Shown here: one piece after another, positions 40,629-49,570 of the stretch
Position numbering within the stretch: position 1 is the stretch's first letter
How the letters are laid out: each line of letters starts with the position of its first letter
NCBI GenBank assembly: GCA_002077065.1
Contig: NAJO01000042.1
Span: forward strand, 1 to 64,000
DNA: 64,000 bases
From: Cryoendolithus antarcticus
Lineage: Eukaryota; Ascomycota; Dothideomycetes; Cladosporiales; Cladosporiaceae
Direction: 5' to 3'
Notes under the pieces: model-generated
The model's input: only the letters and a program-made list of their open reading frames with translations
Database searches by the model: none
Told to the model about the DNA's origin: nothing
Program-made: the position numbers and the translations under genes

Positions 40629-42590
40629 TCAGCTCGTCTGCAGTGCTACCTGCCTCGTACCTTCCGTGACCTCCTCCAAAGCTGTTCCAGCACTAGTATT
40701 CGTCTGCGCACCATCCTTCTCAACAGCCTCGACGCTGGGCTTCTCGCTCGCAGCAGGGGCATCATCCTCAGGCTTCTCGGCAGCCTTCCGGGCCTTCTTC
40801 TTCTCCTTGTCAGCCTTCCGCGCCGCGGCTTTAGCCTCTTTCTCAGCTCTGATCTTCTGCGCCTCCTGCCCACCAAATAGCTCTCGCCACTCCTTCTCCT
40901 TCTCAGGCTTGATCGTCTTGAACAGATGCTCTGCCTTCCCGATCTTGTGACCGCCTGGTATTGATGTCGCTTCCCATGTGTCAGGAATCTGGAGCATCTC
41001 TGCCTGCAGCTGTGATAATATGGATTGTGTTGTGGCGGGGAGGTATGGTGCAATGACGCTTGCAAGGAGGTGCACGTGCTGGATGCAGAGGTAGACTACT
41101 GCGTCGCACCTCTCTCGCTCTGTATTGAAGAGAGCATTGTCGAGCTTGTTGTTCTGTAGGAGAAAATTGCCTAGTGATGAGAGCTCACGAGCCGTGACCA
41201 GAGCTTGCTTGAGGTGCACGGCCTCGAAATGATCTCGGTACTCCTTCAGCTTCTCGTTCACCTCCTTCTTGTGCTGGTCAAGGCCCTTGGCGAGGTCGGA
41301 TCCTGGTTCGAGCTTCGGGGGATTCGGCACGACGGAGTCATAGTTGGCACTGTTGACGAACTTCAAGATCCGGTTGACGAAGTTCCCAAAGTTTGCAACG
41401 AGCTCGCCGTTGTTCGCTGCAATGAAACCGTCCCACTCGAACTCAGTATCGCTCGTCTCTGGTCTTCGAAGCAGCAGGAAGTACCGCCACACGTCCGACG
41501 AGATGCCAGTCGCCTTGGCACTGTTGCCGAACACGCCCACGCCTCGCGATTTCGAGAACTTGCCCTTCTCGTAGTTGAGATACTCGGTCGTCGACAGATG
41601 ATGCAGCATGGTCCACTTATCGCCTGTGCCGATCTGAGAGCAGGGAAAGACGACAGTGTGGAAGGGTACGTTGTCCTTGCCCATGAACTGATACAACTTC
41701 ACCTCGTCCGGATTCCGCCACCACTTCTCCCAGTGCTCTGTGTAGTTTGCTGTGATGGAGACATAGCCTATGCAAGCGTCAAACCACACGTACAGCACCT
41801 TGTCTTCGTAGCCTGGCAAAGGGACCGCAGTACCCCACTTCAGATCTCGAGTGATTCCTCGACCGTGCAAACCTTCCTTGATCCAGGCCTTGGTGATGTT
41901 GATGCCGTTCTCGCTCCATGCGCCCTTGGTGCTGCTCTCTTCTGACCATGCTTTGACCTTGTCTTGAAGCTTATCTAGCAAAATGAAGACGTGCTTCGTC
42001 TCTCGGGGGACTGGAGTCGAGCCATCAAGCTTGCAGCGCGGGTTCTTGAGGTCCAGCGGATCCAGTAGCTTCCCACACTTGTCGCACTGATCACCTCGAG
42101 CATCGTTGTAACCACACAGTGGGCACTCCCCCTCCACAAAGCGATCTGCTAGGAATCCCTTGTGCTTCTCGCAGTACGGCTGTGTCGTCGTCCTTTCCTC
42201 GAGGTAATCATTTTGGTGCAGCTTCGTGAAGATATCCTGCGCGATATCGGTCTGTTGTTGCGTGGGCGTGCGTCCAAAGTGGTCGAATGCGATGTTGAAC
42301 CAGTCATATACCTCTTTGTGCAACTTGTTGTACTTGTCGCAGAGCTCCTGAGGCGTGACACCCTCTTCTATTGCCTTCGTCTCGGTCGCTGTGCCATACT
42401 CGTCGGTTCCGCAGACGAACAGTGTTGGGTACCCTCGAGCTTTGCAGTACCGCGCAAAGACGTCTGCTGACAGGACCGATCCAATGACATTGCCAAGATG
42501 AGGGACGTTGTTGACATATGGGAGCGCGGATGTGATTAAGATGTTATTCTTGCCTGCTTGGGGCAGGATCACGTCCTGTTTGCCGTTCAT
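40629..42590 (-). CDS. MES1: Cytosolic methionyl-tRNA synthetase
   Basis: A single exon of 653 residues. The class I signature HIGH appears as HLGN (LPYVNNVPHLGNVIGSVLSA) near residue 32, and KMSKS as KFSKSRG near 348. Between them is the zinc-binding insertion with paired CxxC knuckles (GECPLCGYN and DQCDKCGKLLDP near residues 155-185), as in the eukaryotic/archaeal type. An anticodon-binding helical domain follows to about residue 560. The C-terminal tail is Lys/Glu-rich and disordered. The protein lacks the N-terminal GST-like domain of yeast Mes1p, which is usual in filamentous fungi. It charges initiator and elongator tRNA-Met. Confidence 0.95.
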   Translation of the reverse strand: MNGKQDVILPQAGKNNILITSALPYVNNVPHLGNVIGSVLSADVFARYCKARGYPTLFVCGTDEYGTATETKAIEEGVTPQELCDKYNKLHKEVYDWFNIAFDHFGRTPTQQQTDIAQDIFTKLHQNDYLEERTTTQPYCEKHKGFLADRFVEGECPLCGYNDARGDQCDKCGKLLDPLDLKNPRCKLDGSTPVPRETKHVFILLDKLQDKVKAWSEESSTKGAWSENGINITKAWIKEGLHGRGITRDLKWGTAVPLPGYEDKVLYVWFDACIGYVSITANYTEHWEKWWRNPDEVKLYQFMGKDNVPFHTVVFPCSQIGTGDKWTMLHHLSTTEYLNYEKGKFSKSRGVGVFGNSAKATGISSDVWRYFLLLRRPETSDTEFEWDGFIAANNGELVANFGNFVNRILKFVNSANYDSVVPNPPKLEPGSDLAKGLDQHKKEVNEKLKEYRDHFEAVHLKQALVTARELSSLGNFLLQNNKLDNALFNTERERCDAVVYLCIQHVHLLASVIAPYLPATTQSILSQLQAEMLQIPDTWEATSIPGGHKIGKAEHLFKTIKPEKEKEWRELFGGQEAQKIRAEKEAKAAARKADKEKKKARKAAEKPEDDAPAASEKPSVEAVEKDGAQTNTSAGTALEEVTEGTRQVALQTS

Positions 42591-43879
42591 GATTGCGATG
42601 TCATTTGTGTCGTGCGGTCACATGTAATTCGACTCATATCTCGACTGAGCCTGCGTGACTCGCGTGCGCAGCCCTGGAGGTGAGGCTTTCCTGCTTTCAC
42701 ATCTGGACTACAGTGCACGAGAAGCTTCCACGTCGTGCTTCTCTGGCGGTTTCAATTAACGACTTTGCCTGTGAGAGCTACCTGGTAGAGGTCAATGCGA
42801 CGATAGTAAGCGCAGAGAGTAGTCTCAAACACAACAACACCTGCGCAGCTACAGGCATGGCAGAGCAAGATCTTTGGTTCAAGTCAATATGATGATCTTA
42901 GTCTCAGATTAGGTGTAGGTGCGTATACTTCAGGTCTCTATCGTATTCTTGAGAGCAATATGTCACATTCGGTTTTCTTCCACTGTCTCAGCCGACCGCT
43001 CCTGACGAGTAATCGACCGCCTCGCCGCCGTAGCCAGACCGGCGACCGATTTGTCATAGCGGCGCACCGAATGGCGATACTCATAGCGACACGCCCCTTC
43101 GATTGCTTAGCCTCCTTCGTCTTCAAGTCTGCCGCACCAGCAAACACTGATCCAGGCGCCTACGTGTCCAATTCAGGCAGATAAACCTCCATACGCCTTC
43201 CACAATCCCGCCGATCATGGTTCCTCCCGCCCAGACTCATCACTGGAAAACGCTGCTGCACGCTTTCAACACAGTTCAGTATCCCAGTATCTGAAATGAG
43301 CGGTGCTGCTCTGGCTCGTATGGTGCTGTGCAGCGGCAATATAGAGACATGGTCATGAACTAGGAACTGACCGCCAAGGCTGTGCTCTTCTTTATTGACC
43401 AATACGTGTCAGGTCATGCTGACCACACTCAGCCATCCGGAGGGATAGGAGTTCTTCAGTGGACTGCACCTCTAACCCCGAAAGTCATGAGATTACCGAG
43501 ATCGCCCGTCCTACCTTGCACGCTTTCAATGTCTTCGCTACCATGTAGCCCGTCGTCGGGTGGCCTCGATCATCTACGGGCACTCTATTGCAAGTTCGTA
43601 AGGCCATGATGATTCAAACAGCTACAGACCGAATATATGACTCTACGCCTGCTCCCGCGGCTAGATCTTTGTACCATTTGGATACCTGATTCGATTTCGC
43701 ACATACCCAAGTGTCGGCCCTCAACGCTCTGACCCCTAGAATCACCGCGGCGGCAGTGGCCAAGGCTCGGGATCGCGTTCCTCGATTGCAGCGTCACCAC
43801 AATCTCCAGCGCGTTTGCGTACGGCAGCGCTATACCGCTCCAGTACAACGATCTGCCTGTGTCGCGCGTCAAGTCATTG
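42591..43879. other. Long gene-free spacer upstream of MES1
   Basis: About 1.29 kb. All frames are short and lack motifs or recurrent sequence. It includes the MES1 promoter. Confidence 0.4.
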
Positions 43880-44236
43880 TCAACGCTCGAAGTCATGCCA
43901 TCGCCGAGATCTCCATCGACGTTCCGTCTCACCTGGCAGGGGACCGAGATGCCAGATCTGGAGCATCTCTACGCTACGCAACTCGCGGACTTCGCGCCGA
44001 GCTCTCATGAGGCATGCAGTCCACGTCTCCAAGGCTTCGATGCGAATGGTGGTGCATACCTGGAAGATTGGGGACAGGGGGTAGACTTGGTGACGTCGGG
44101 CCCTCGGAGGTTCAAAGCAGCATTCGAACAGATGGTCGTAGGCAATGAGACGGAGGTCCGCGGACAGGCGAAGCAGCTGACCTGTTGGCTGAGGGGATTC
44201 CTTCGCCAATCGGTCAGCGATCGAGTTGGCTGTCAT
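43880..44236 (-). CDS. Short F-box/2EXR-like family protein (paralogue 4)
   Basis: The ATG at 44236 gives 118 residues. The first block is LLRLSADLRLIAYDHLFECC and the second YPLSPIFQVCTTIRIEALET followed by W. The C-terminus is Arg-rich (RWRSRRWHDFER). It is the first of three paralogues in one orientation within 1.8 kb. Usual F-box proteins carry a substrate-binding C-terminal domain, absent here, so the gene is either a minimal protein or a spliced or truncated fragment. Confidence 0.55.
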   Translation of the reverse strand: MTANSIADRLAKESPQPTGQLLRLSADLRLIAYDHLFECCFEPPRARRHQVYPLSPIFQVCTTIRIEALETWTACLMRARREVRELRSVEMLQIWHLGPLPGETERRWRSRRWHDFER

Positions 44237-44841
44237 GGCAGGAACTCGCAATGCTTTCGTAGCAGCTGAACGCTGTCCACGCGTCTCGGTGGTCAGGTCG
44301 TTGATGCTTTCAATTCTCTATGTCAATGCGAACCCAGAGGACGAAATGGAAAGAGGTTTGGAAAAAAGCGAGTCGGGCGCCAAGACCGCTCTTTGATGAC
44401 CAACAGACCTGGAGAGAGTGGCCGGACTTCATCACATGCACGCTGAGGGGCATGACAATGGAGGTGCCATGTCTTCGGGACTTGTGCTGGTGACCAGCAA
44501 AGGGTTCACACCCCCTGCTCCGCGGTCGCGATATGGATCGAACTCTGAGCTTAGCCTGCCTCATGCGTTCCATTAGACAACTCTCTGTGTCTCGCAGACT
44601 CGGTATAGATATCACTGTCTTGCCAGGCAACTCCTCCTCACCACGGCACCCAAATCGACCAAAGCCGAGGCTCCCCGTCATTACCCGCAACGTCGCGACG
44701 CTCTCGACAACCTCTGCGAACAGTGCTGCTTTATCGAATAAGAACAGTGCGCTGCCCCAGCAAAGTATTGTAATAAGCGTCCCGTTCCATTACCCGCCAT
44801 AGGTGATCATGTCTGTGGGTAATCTCGTCTTGTTGGAGATA
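44237..44841. other. Spacer between paralogues 4 and 5
   Basis: 605 bases with no conserved frame or repeat recognised. Confidence 0.35.
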
Positions 44842-45141
44842 CTAGTGGAGATGCTTCCTGTAAGTTTTCGGGCGGGGACAGTGTCGCTTCCTAGCTCTCG
44901 GTTTGGTCCTCTTGAGACACTCGTACCATGGTCTGAGGGCTTCGCTTCGGATGATGGCGCAGGTGCGAAGAATTGGTGGAAGAGGATAGCATTCTCGGCC
45001 GTCGATCTCGGACCGCGAGCTGAGGATCGAGTTGAAGAGGATGTCGTAGATCATGAGACGGAGCTCTGCGGGTAGGCTGAGCAGCAGAGTTGACCGCAAG
45101 GGCTCAGAAGGAACATGTACCACCTTTGTGATAGAATCCAT
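44842..45141 (-). CDS. Short F-box/2EXR-like family protein (paralogue 5)
   Basis: The ATG at 45141 gives 99 residues. It has the cleanest family consensus: LLLSLPAELRLMIYDILFNS, then CYPLPPILRTCAIIRSEALR and PW. The frame ends soon after in a basic tail. It shares orientation and spacing with paralogues 4 and 6, consistent with local tandem duplication followed by strong divergence. Confidence 0.58.
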   Translation of the reverse strand: MDSITKVVHVPSEPLRSTLLLSLPAELRLMIYDILFNSILSSRSEIDGRECYPLPPILRTCAIIRSEALRPWYECLKRTKPRARKRHCPRPKTYRKHLH

Positions 45142-45411
45142 GGCCAAATCGATATTTTCGGACGATCATACGAGGTTGGAACCTACTTTCGCTACCAGGA
45201 CGTCCACGTGCTGACATTGTTTGGGGGTGTGTAAGTGGTATCGTTGTATGCAGCAGATCAGATATTCATTGACGTGCCTTTCAAGTGCCAAGGCTGTGCT
45301 TCCGTGACCTATACACGTGGAGTGAGTGGTCACAGTTGACCACATGCCCGCTGGAAGTCAAAGACCAACGGCGCCAGAATTCTGGAGCTTTCGTGCTGAC
45401 CAGGAATCGTG

Positions 45412-45675
45412 TCACGCCTCATGTTCTGCGGTAGCATTCGTCCCTCGATTTGGTGAGTATGTGGTCCAGGGCTCAAGAGCTTCGAGACGGATGGTGCTGC
45501 AGACTTGGAGGAGCGGGGGTAAGGGGTAAAGGTGGTGTTTCTGGTTGGGGTACGTGAGGCAGCTGAGGCTGGAGGCGAAGAGATGGTCGTAGATCTGGAG
45601 ACGCAGCTCTGTTGATAGTCGGAGGAGAGGACTCAGCGGGAGTCCGTTGTCCGGAGGTTGCTCCATCTCGTGCAT
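45412..45675 (-). CDS. Short F-box/2EXR-like family protein (paralogue 6)
   Basis: An 87-residue frame from an ATG. Core blocks are LLRLSTELRLQIYDHLFASS and YPLPPLLQVCSTIRLEALEP followed by W. The product ends 17 residues after the second block, so the C-terminal region seen in paralogue 2 is missing or spliced on. It is nearest to paralogue 4 by eye (shared YDHLF and QVC..IR.EALE). Confidence 0.55.
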   Translation of the reverse strand: MHEMEQPPDNGLPLSPLLRLSTELRLQIYDHLFASSLSCLTYPNQKHHLYPLPPLLQVCSTIRLEALEPWTTYSPNRGTNATAEHEA

Positions 45676-45912
45676 AACTCTTGATTTCTAGTCAATCGAG
45701 GCGAATCGTAAGTCCGTGTCGCTATGATGCTGCGGAGAGAAGAATGATAGGAAACGTGAGAGATCTAAAAGCCAAGCTCTGTGATCTTGCAGACCTGCCG
45801 ACGTTTCTGGGATGGATGGTTGGTACGGACTTTATCGCGTACTCAGCGGATACTCATACAAAGTCAGCTCACCAATGTCGTGGTAGTATACGCTTCGGGA
45901 TGCACATGTTTC

Positions 45913-47129
45913 TCAAGTCAACGCCCGCCCGGCCACACTCAACAACCACGCCGCATCCTCCCACAACCCCACCTGCTCTCCTTTAGCAGTATTCTGCCTC
46001 GCAGGTGGCGGAGGCAGCTGCGCTCTCCGTCTCGGTACAGTCTCGTCCCCATTGCGCTGCCGCTCAAGCTCAGTGTCAGCACCGCTTTCCTCGCTCTCCG
46101 CAGTGCCGAAGATACTGAACCCCATGACTCTGTCGACCAGTCCGCCGAATCCGTTAGTCTGGGTTTGTGTGAGTGCCTCGAGCTCGGCTTCGTTGACCTC
46201 GGGTGATGCGCTTCGGGAAGAAGTAGGGGAGGAGACTTCGTTGAGAGCTGGATGGTCGAAGTATGTAGCTAATGACTCCGCCACCGCGGCCCCTGGAGTC
46301 CGAGACACACTCCCTCGTCTACTCGTCCGACGTGAAGCAGGACGAGAGCCGAAGCGAGAGCCCCATGTCTGAGGTCGGGGTGTGGCTGCTGCTGAAGCAG
46401 CGGTACGGGGACGGGACTGTGGGATTGTACTAGCGGCCATCTCCTCGTAGCCTTCGTCCGCATCATCATCCTCGCTAGATGGGATGTGCAAAGAAGCCGA
46501 AGAGTCGCGTGTCGCGATCCAAGTCTGTCCTTTGCTCTCCTGCAGCAATGCGTTTGTAGCCGTCGTAGCGCGAGACAGCCAATCTTCATCGTGCTGAACG
46601 CGACTCCTGACCCGTGGCGTGGTCGTGCCATTCGTTCTGCTCCTCTGCTGGCCAGATTGCCGCTTTCGTAGAGGAACACCATGTCCAGCGAGCTTCTCCC
46701 TCGTCGCCAACGTGGCTTCGCTTTTGGCCTTCACCATCCCACCACCTACACCTAAGCTTTCGTCCCCACCTGCCACGTCCTCTCCCTGATCATCGTACAG
46801 CGAGCCCCGTCTGCTCAGCCCTCCAGCCATATGCTTCCTGCTACTCGACCGACTCAACACTCCCGGTGTCGTCGGCGCAGACTTCCCACCAATGTACGAA
46901 GCGTCGTGTCGCGCGAAGGTAAAGTCCGCAGCATCTTCGTACGGCGATCGAGGCGCCGACGATTTCTTCGGCACCGTGTCGGCGAACCGAGCGGACAGAG
47001 GCGCAAGGCGGAGATTCGAGAGATTGGTAGAGGAGCGGTGTTTGCTGCTACTGCGGGGCTGGCGGGGGGAGGCCTGTGGGGAGGGACGTCAGTTGCGACT
47101 TGCACGAGGAGGGGGCGCGTACTGACCAT
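45913..47129 (-). CDS. Disordered Ser-rich protein resembling DUF3984 proteins
   Basis: The best model is an ATG-only first coding exon (47127-47129), a 53-base intron (GTCAGT...CCCACAG) and an exon 45913-47073, giving 387 residues. It starts MASPRQPRSSSKHRSSTNLS and continues SARFADTVPKKSSAPRSPYE. The segment ESKGQTWIATRDSSASL near residue 180 resembles the conserved core of ascomycete DUF3984 proteins, from memory only. The protein is otherwise low-complexity, rich in Ser, Arg and Pro, with many potential phosphorylation sites, and ends GLWEDAAWLLSVAGRALT. Function is unknown. Confidence 0.6.
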
Positions 47130-47419
47130 GGCAGCTAGGAACACTGATGAATCCAACAGCACTGTACGACAAGATAGTGAGAGGTCAACGTGGAAGACAA
47201 ACAGCAGGTGCTCGAGCAGGGTAAACATGGGATGCAGCTGCAACCCCACACTCTTCCCATTGACACGTGGTGCCGAAGACGAGAGAGAGACAGTAGCGTG
47301 GAATTATACCACAGATGATGCAGATCAACAGAAAGTGCTCGGCACAGAGATCATGATCATACTGGAAATGTTCACAGCACCCTAGAGTCGCTCAAACGAT
47401 ACAAGACCATGACCAAAGC

Positions 47420-48991
47420 TCACAACACCATCATCCCCACCAAACTCACAAATCCAACACCAACCAGACTCCACGCCAATCCCGCCATACTCCCCTCACT
47501 CGGCGTCGTCTTCGCTTGCCCAGCAACTCCACTAGCCGTCGCAGCACAGCTCGCCGTCCCGCAGACATACCCTGAAGCACAGCAGCCTCCCCCCTGATCA
47601 GCACCGCATAAGTAGAACCCATTCGCGCAGTTCCCTTGCGTGCCAGCAGCAGCACTGGCGCCACTACTCGCACCCCCAACAGTGGTCGTCGAATACTGCG
47701 TCGCTCCGGCTGGTGCAACGACCGTGACGCCCGACGAGACGACCGCAGCGCTCTCGCTGGCTGGGCAGCTGGTGGAAGCGCAGTCGCGCCCGACTCGGCA
47801 GCAGCCGCCGATGTAGTAGGCGGAGCAGACGTAGAAGCCTGTGGGGCAATTGTCGTTATTGATCAGCGATGTTGAGGAGGCGGCTGTAGTGAGTCCGCCT
47901 GCGACTGCAACAGTGGAGTCCGCGCTTGATGTGGGTCGTGCTGGCGGTAGCGCTGAGGCTTCTGTCGTGGTGGACGTTGTAGCTGTGCCACAGGCCACGG
48001 CGCCGCATGCGTAACCTGACTGGCAGCAGCCGCCACCGAGAGAAGCTGGACAGCTCTGGAAGCCAGGTGAGCAAGTCAGGGGACCTTGGCCCGCAAGGAC
48101 AGTGGTACCGGGACTGGAAGTTGGAGCAAGCGTGACCGTTGTCACTGATGTGACGGTCCCAGTCGATCCTGGTGCAGTAGCAGTCGAGACCTGGAATATT
48201 GTCGTAGTGTGCACCGAGCCAACTCCCGCGACGGCTACACTAGTGTCTGACGCACTCGACGCAGCCTGTGAGCTGCTCGCTCCAGTCGTCACAGTCGCGA
48301 CGGGCAGAGTTGTCACCACTGTCTGCGTATTGGCTAGCACACACCCCACATCGTAGCACGTATACCCGGCGATACAACAGCCCCCACTGCCCGCACCCGA
48401 GCATTGTGTCTGCCCTGCCGATGCATCGCAACTCGAGATTGTATTCCCGCAGGTCTCGCCCTGCGGACAGCAGCCCGCGTCTCCGTTGCCAGTGTCTGAC
48501 ACGATGATACAGGTTTCTCCAGTCTGACAGCAGCTGTTTGGCCGATCAATGCTCGTGCAGCTGGCTGATCCTGCCGGACAAGCTCCCCATTGTCGCGCGA
48601 ATATGCTGCGGCCGGACAGTCCATAGCCACGGCGCCCCGAGAAGTGTGGCGCTAGCGGCGCTGACAGTGGTATCGATGTGTTGCTCGAAAGCGTTGCGCC
48701 GCCTCTACCAGTCGAGTCCGCTTGGTCCGCCTTGTCTCCGAAGTCCCAGTAATGCATGTAGAACATCTCGCCCTCGTCCTCACTCATTTTGCGCATGCCG
48801 ACGGGTCTTTGCGACGCCAGCTTCTCCTTCGCCTCGAGCTGTCGCTTCATGAGAGGCTCATGCTCTGGGTGGTACTTGATTGTCGGTGGGAGATTGTAAG
48901 GCCACTCAAGTGCGTCTGCTGCGGCGCCATTTGATGCGATGAAGCACAAAAGCGTCGCAGGCAATGCGAGGAAGGCTGCGAAGTCGCGCAT
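47420..48991 (-). CDS. GPI-anchored Cys-rich cell-wall protein
   Basis: 523 residues in one exon. A signal peptide (MRDFAAFLALPATLLCFIA...) is followed by a conserved ectodomain start (YHPEHEPLMKRQLEAKEKLA, then GEMFYMHYWDFGDKAD). Five Cys modules come next, four with a GGCC-x2-G-x2-C core (GGCCIAGYTC, GGCCQSGYACG, GGCCRVGRDC, GGCCASGYVCG) and one N-terminal variant (NSCCQTGETC, GCCPQGETC). Ser/Thr linkers separate them. The C-terminus is a GPI signal: small residues, then a hydrophobic stretch (LAWSLVGVGFVSLVGMMVL). The modules resemble hevein-like or granulin-like knots, but chitin binding is not shown. The protein probably sits in the cell wall or outer membrane leaflet. Confidence 0.82.
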   Translation of the reverse strand: MRDFAAFLALPATLLCFIASNGAAADALEWPYNLPPTIKYHPEHEPLMKRQLEAKEKLASQRPVGMRKMSEDEGEMFYMHYWDFGDKADQADSTGRGGATLSSNTSIPLSAPLAPHFSGRRGYGLSGRSIFARQWGACPAGSASCTSIDRPNSCCQTGETCIIVSDTGNGDAGCCPQGETCGNTISSCDASAGQTQCSGAGSGGCCIAGYTCYDVGCVLANTQTVVTTLPVATVTTGASSSQAASSASDTSVAVAGVGSVHTTTIFQVSTATAPGSTGTVTSVTTVTLAPTSSPGTTVLAGQGPLTCSPGFQSCPASLGGGCCQSGYACGAVACGTATTSTTTEASALPPARPTSSADSTVAVAGGLTTAASSTSLINNDNCPTGFYVCSAYYIGGCCRVGRDCASTSCPASESAAVVSSGVTVVAPAGATQYSTTTVGGASSGASAAAGTQGNCANGFYLCGADQGGGCCASGYVCGTASCAATASGVAGQAKTTPSEGSMAGLAWSLVGVGFVSLVGMMVL

Positions 48992-49570
48992 AGCTTCGGT
49001 ACGAACCAGGGCTTCTCGGACTTTCGCGAGCTTCGAGAGTCAGAGAGATGACCGGTGGTACGCTTCCGGTACCACAGACTCCGTGAGACGGAGATAGCTA
49101 TTCGCGGTGGGACAACAGAAGATAGGTACAGAGAGCAGAGGAAAGACAGAGATGAATGCGCATGGAGCTTACCGGGATGGGGTGGATGGAGAGTGGCTGG
49201 GGTTGATGCTGCATACAAACCTGCTTTGCCTCATCGCTCGCGACAATTATGCGCGGACATCGTCCCCGTGCAGTTTGGCGATGCGATGCAGCGATATCAA
49301 GGCCCTCTGGACAGTGTTGATTGGTCAGGGCGTGGCGCTGACGGTATCGAATGTGACAGAGATGTGTTGGAAAGTGGGAGGCGCAATGGGAGTCTCGGAG
49401 CTGGCGAGTCAGGAGCTTTCTGTCTCAAACAGCCGCTAACCCCAAACAGGCCTTTTGTTTACTGTGCGCGTTCGTACTTCCTTGATCTTGCATCCCCGTG
49501 AATTCTCCCTCTCAGTCACAACATATCACGAAGAGCAGTCCCATAAGTCCTACCGCTCACATTCGCCATC
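48992..49570. promoter_or_regulatory. Divergent spacer between wall-protein gene and KEN-box gene
   Basis: 579 bases between two divergent starts, containing both promoters. No specific elements are called. Confidence 0.45.
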
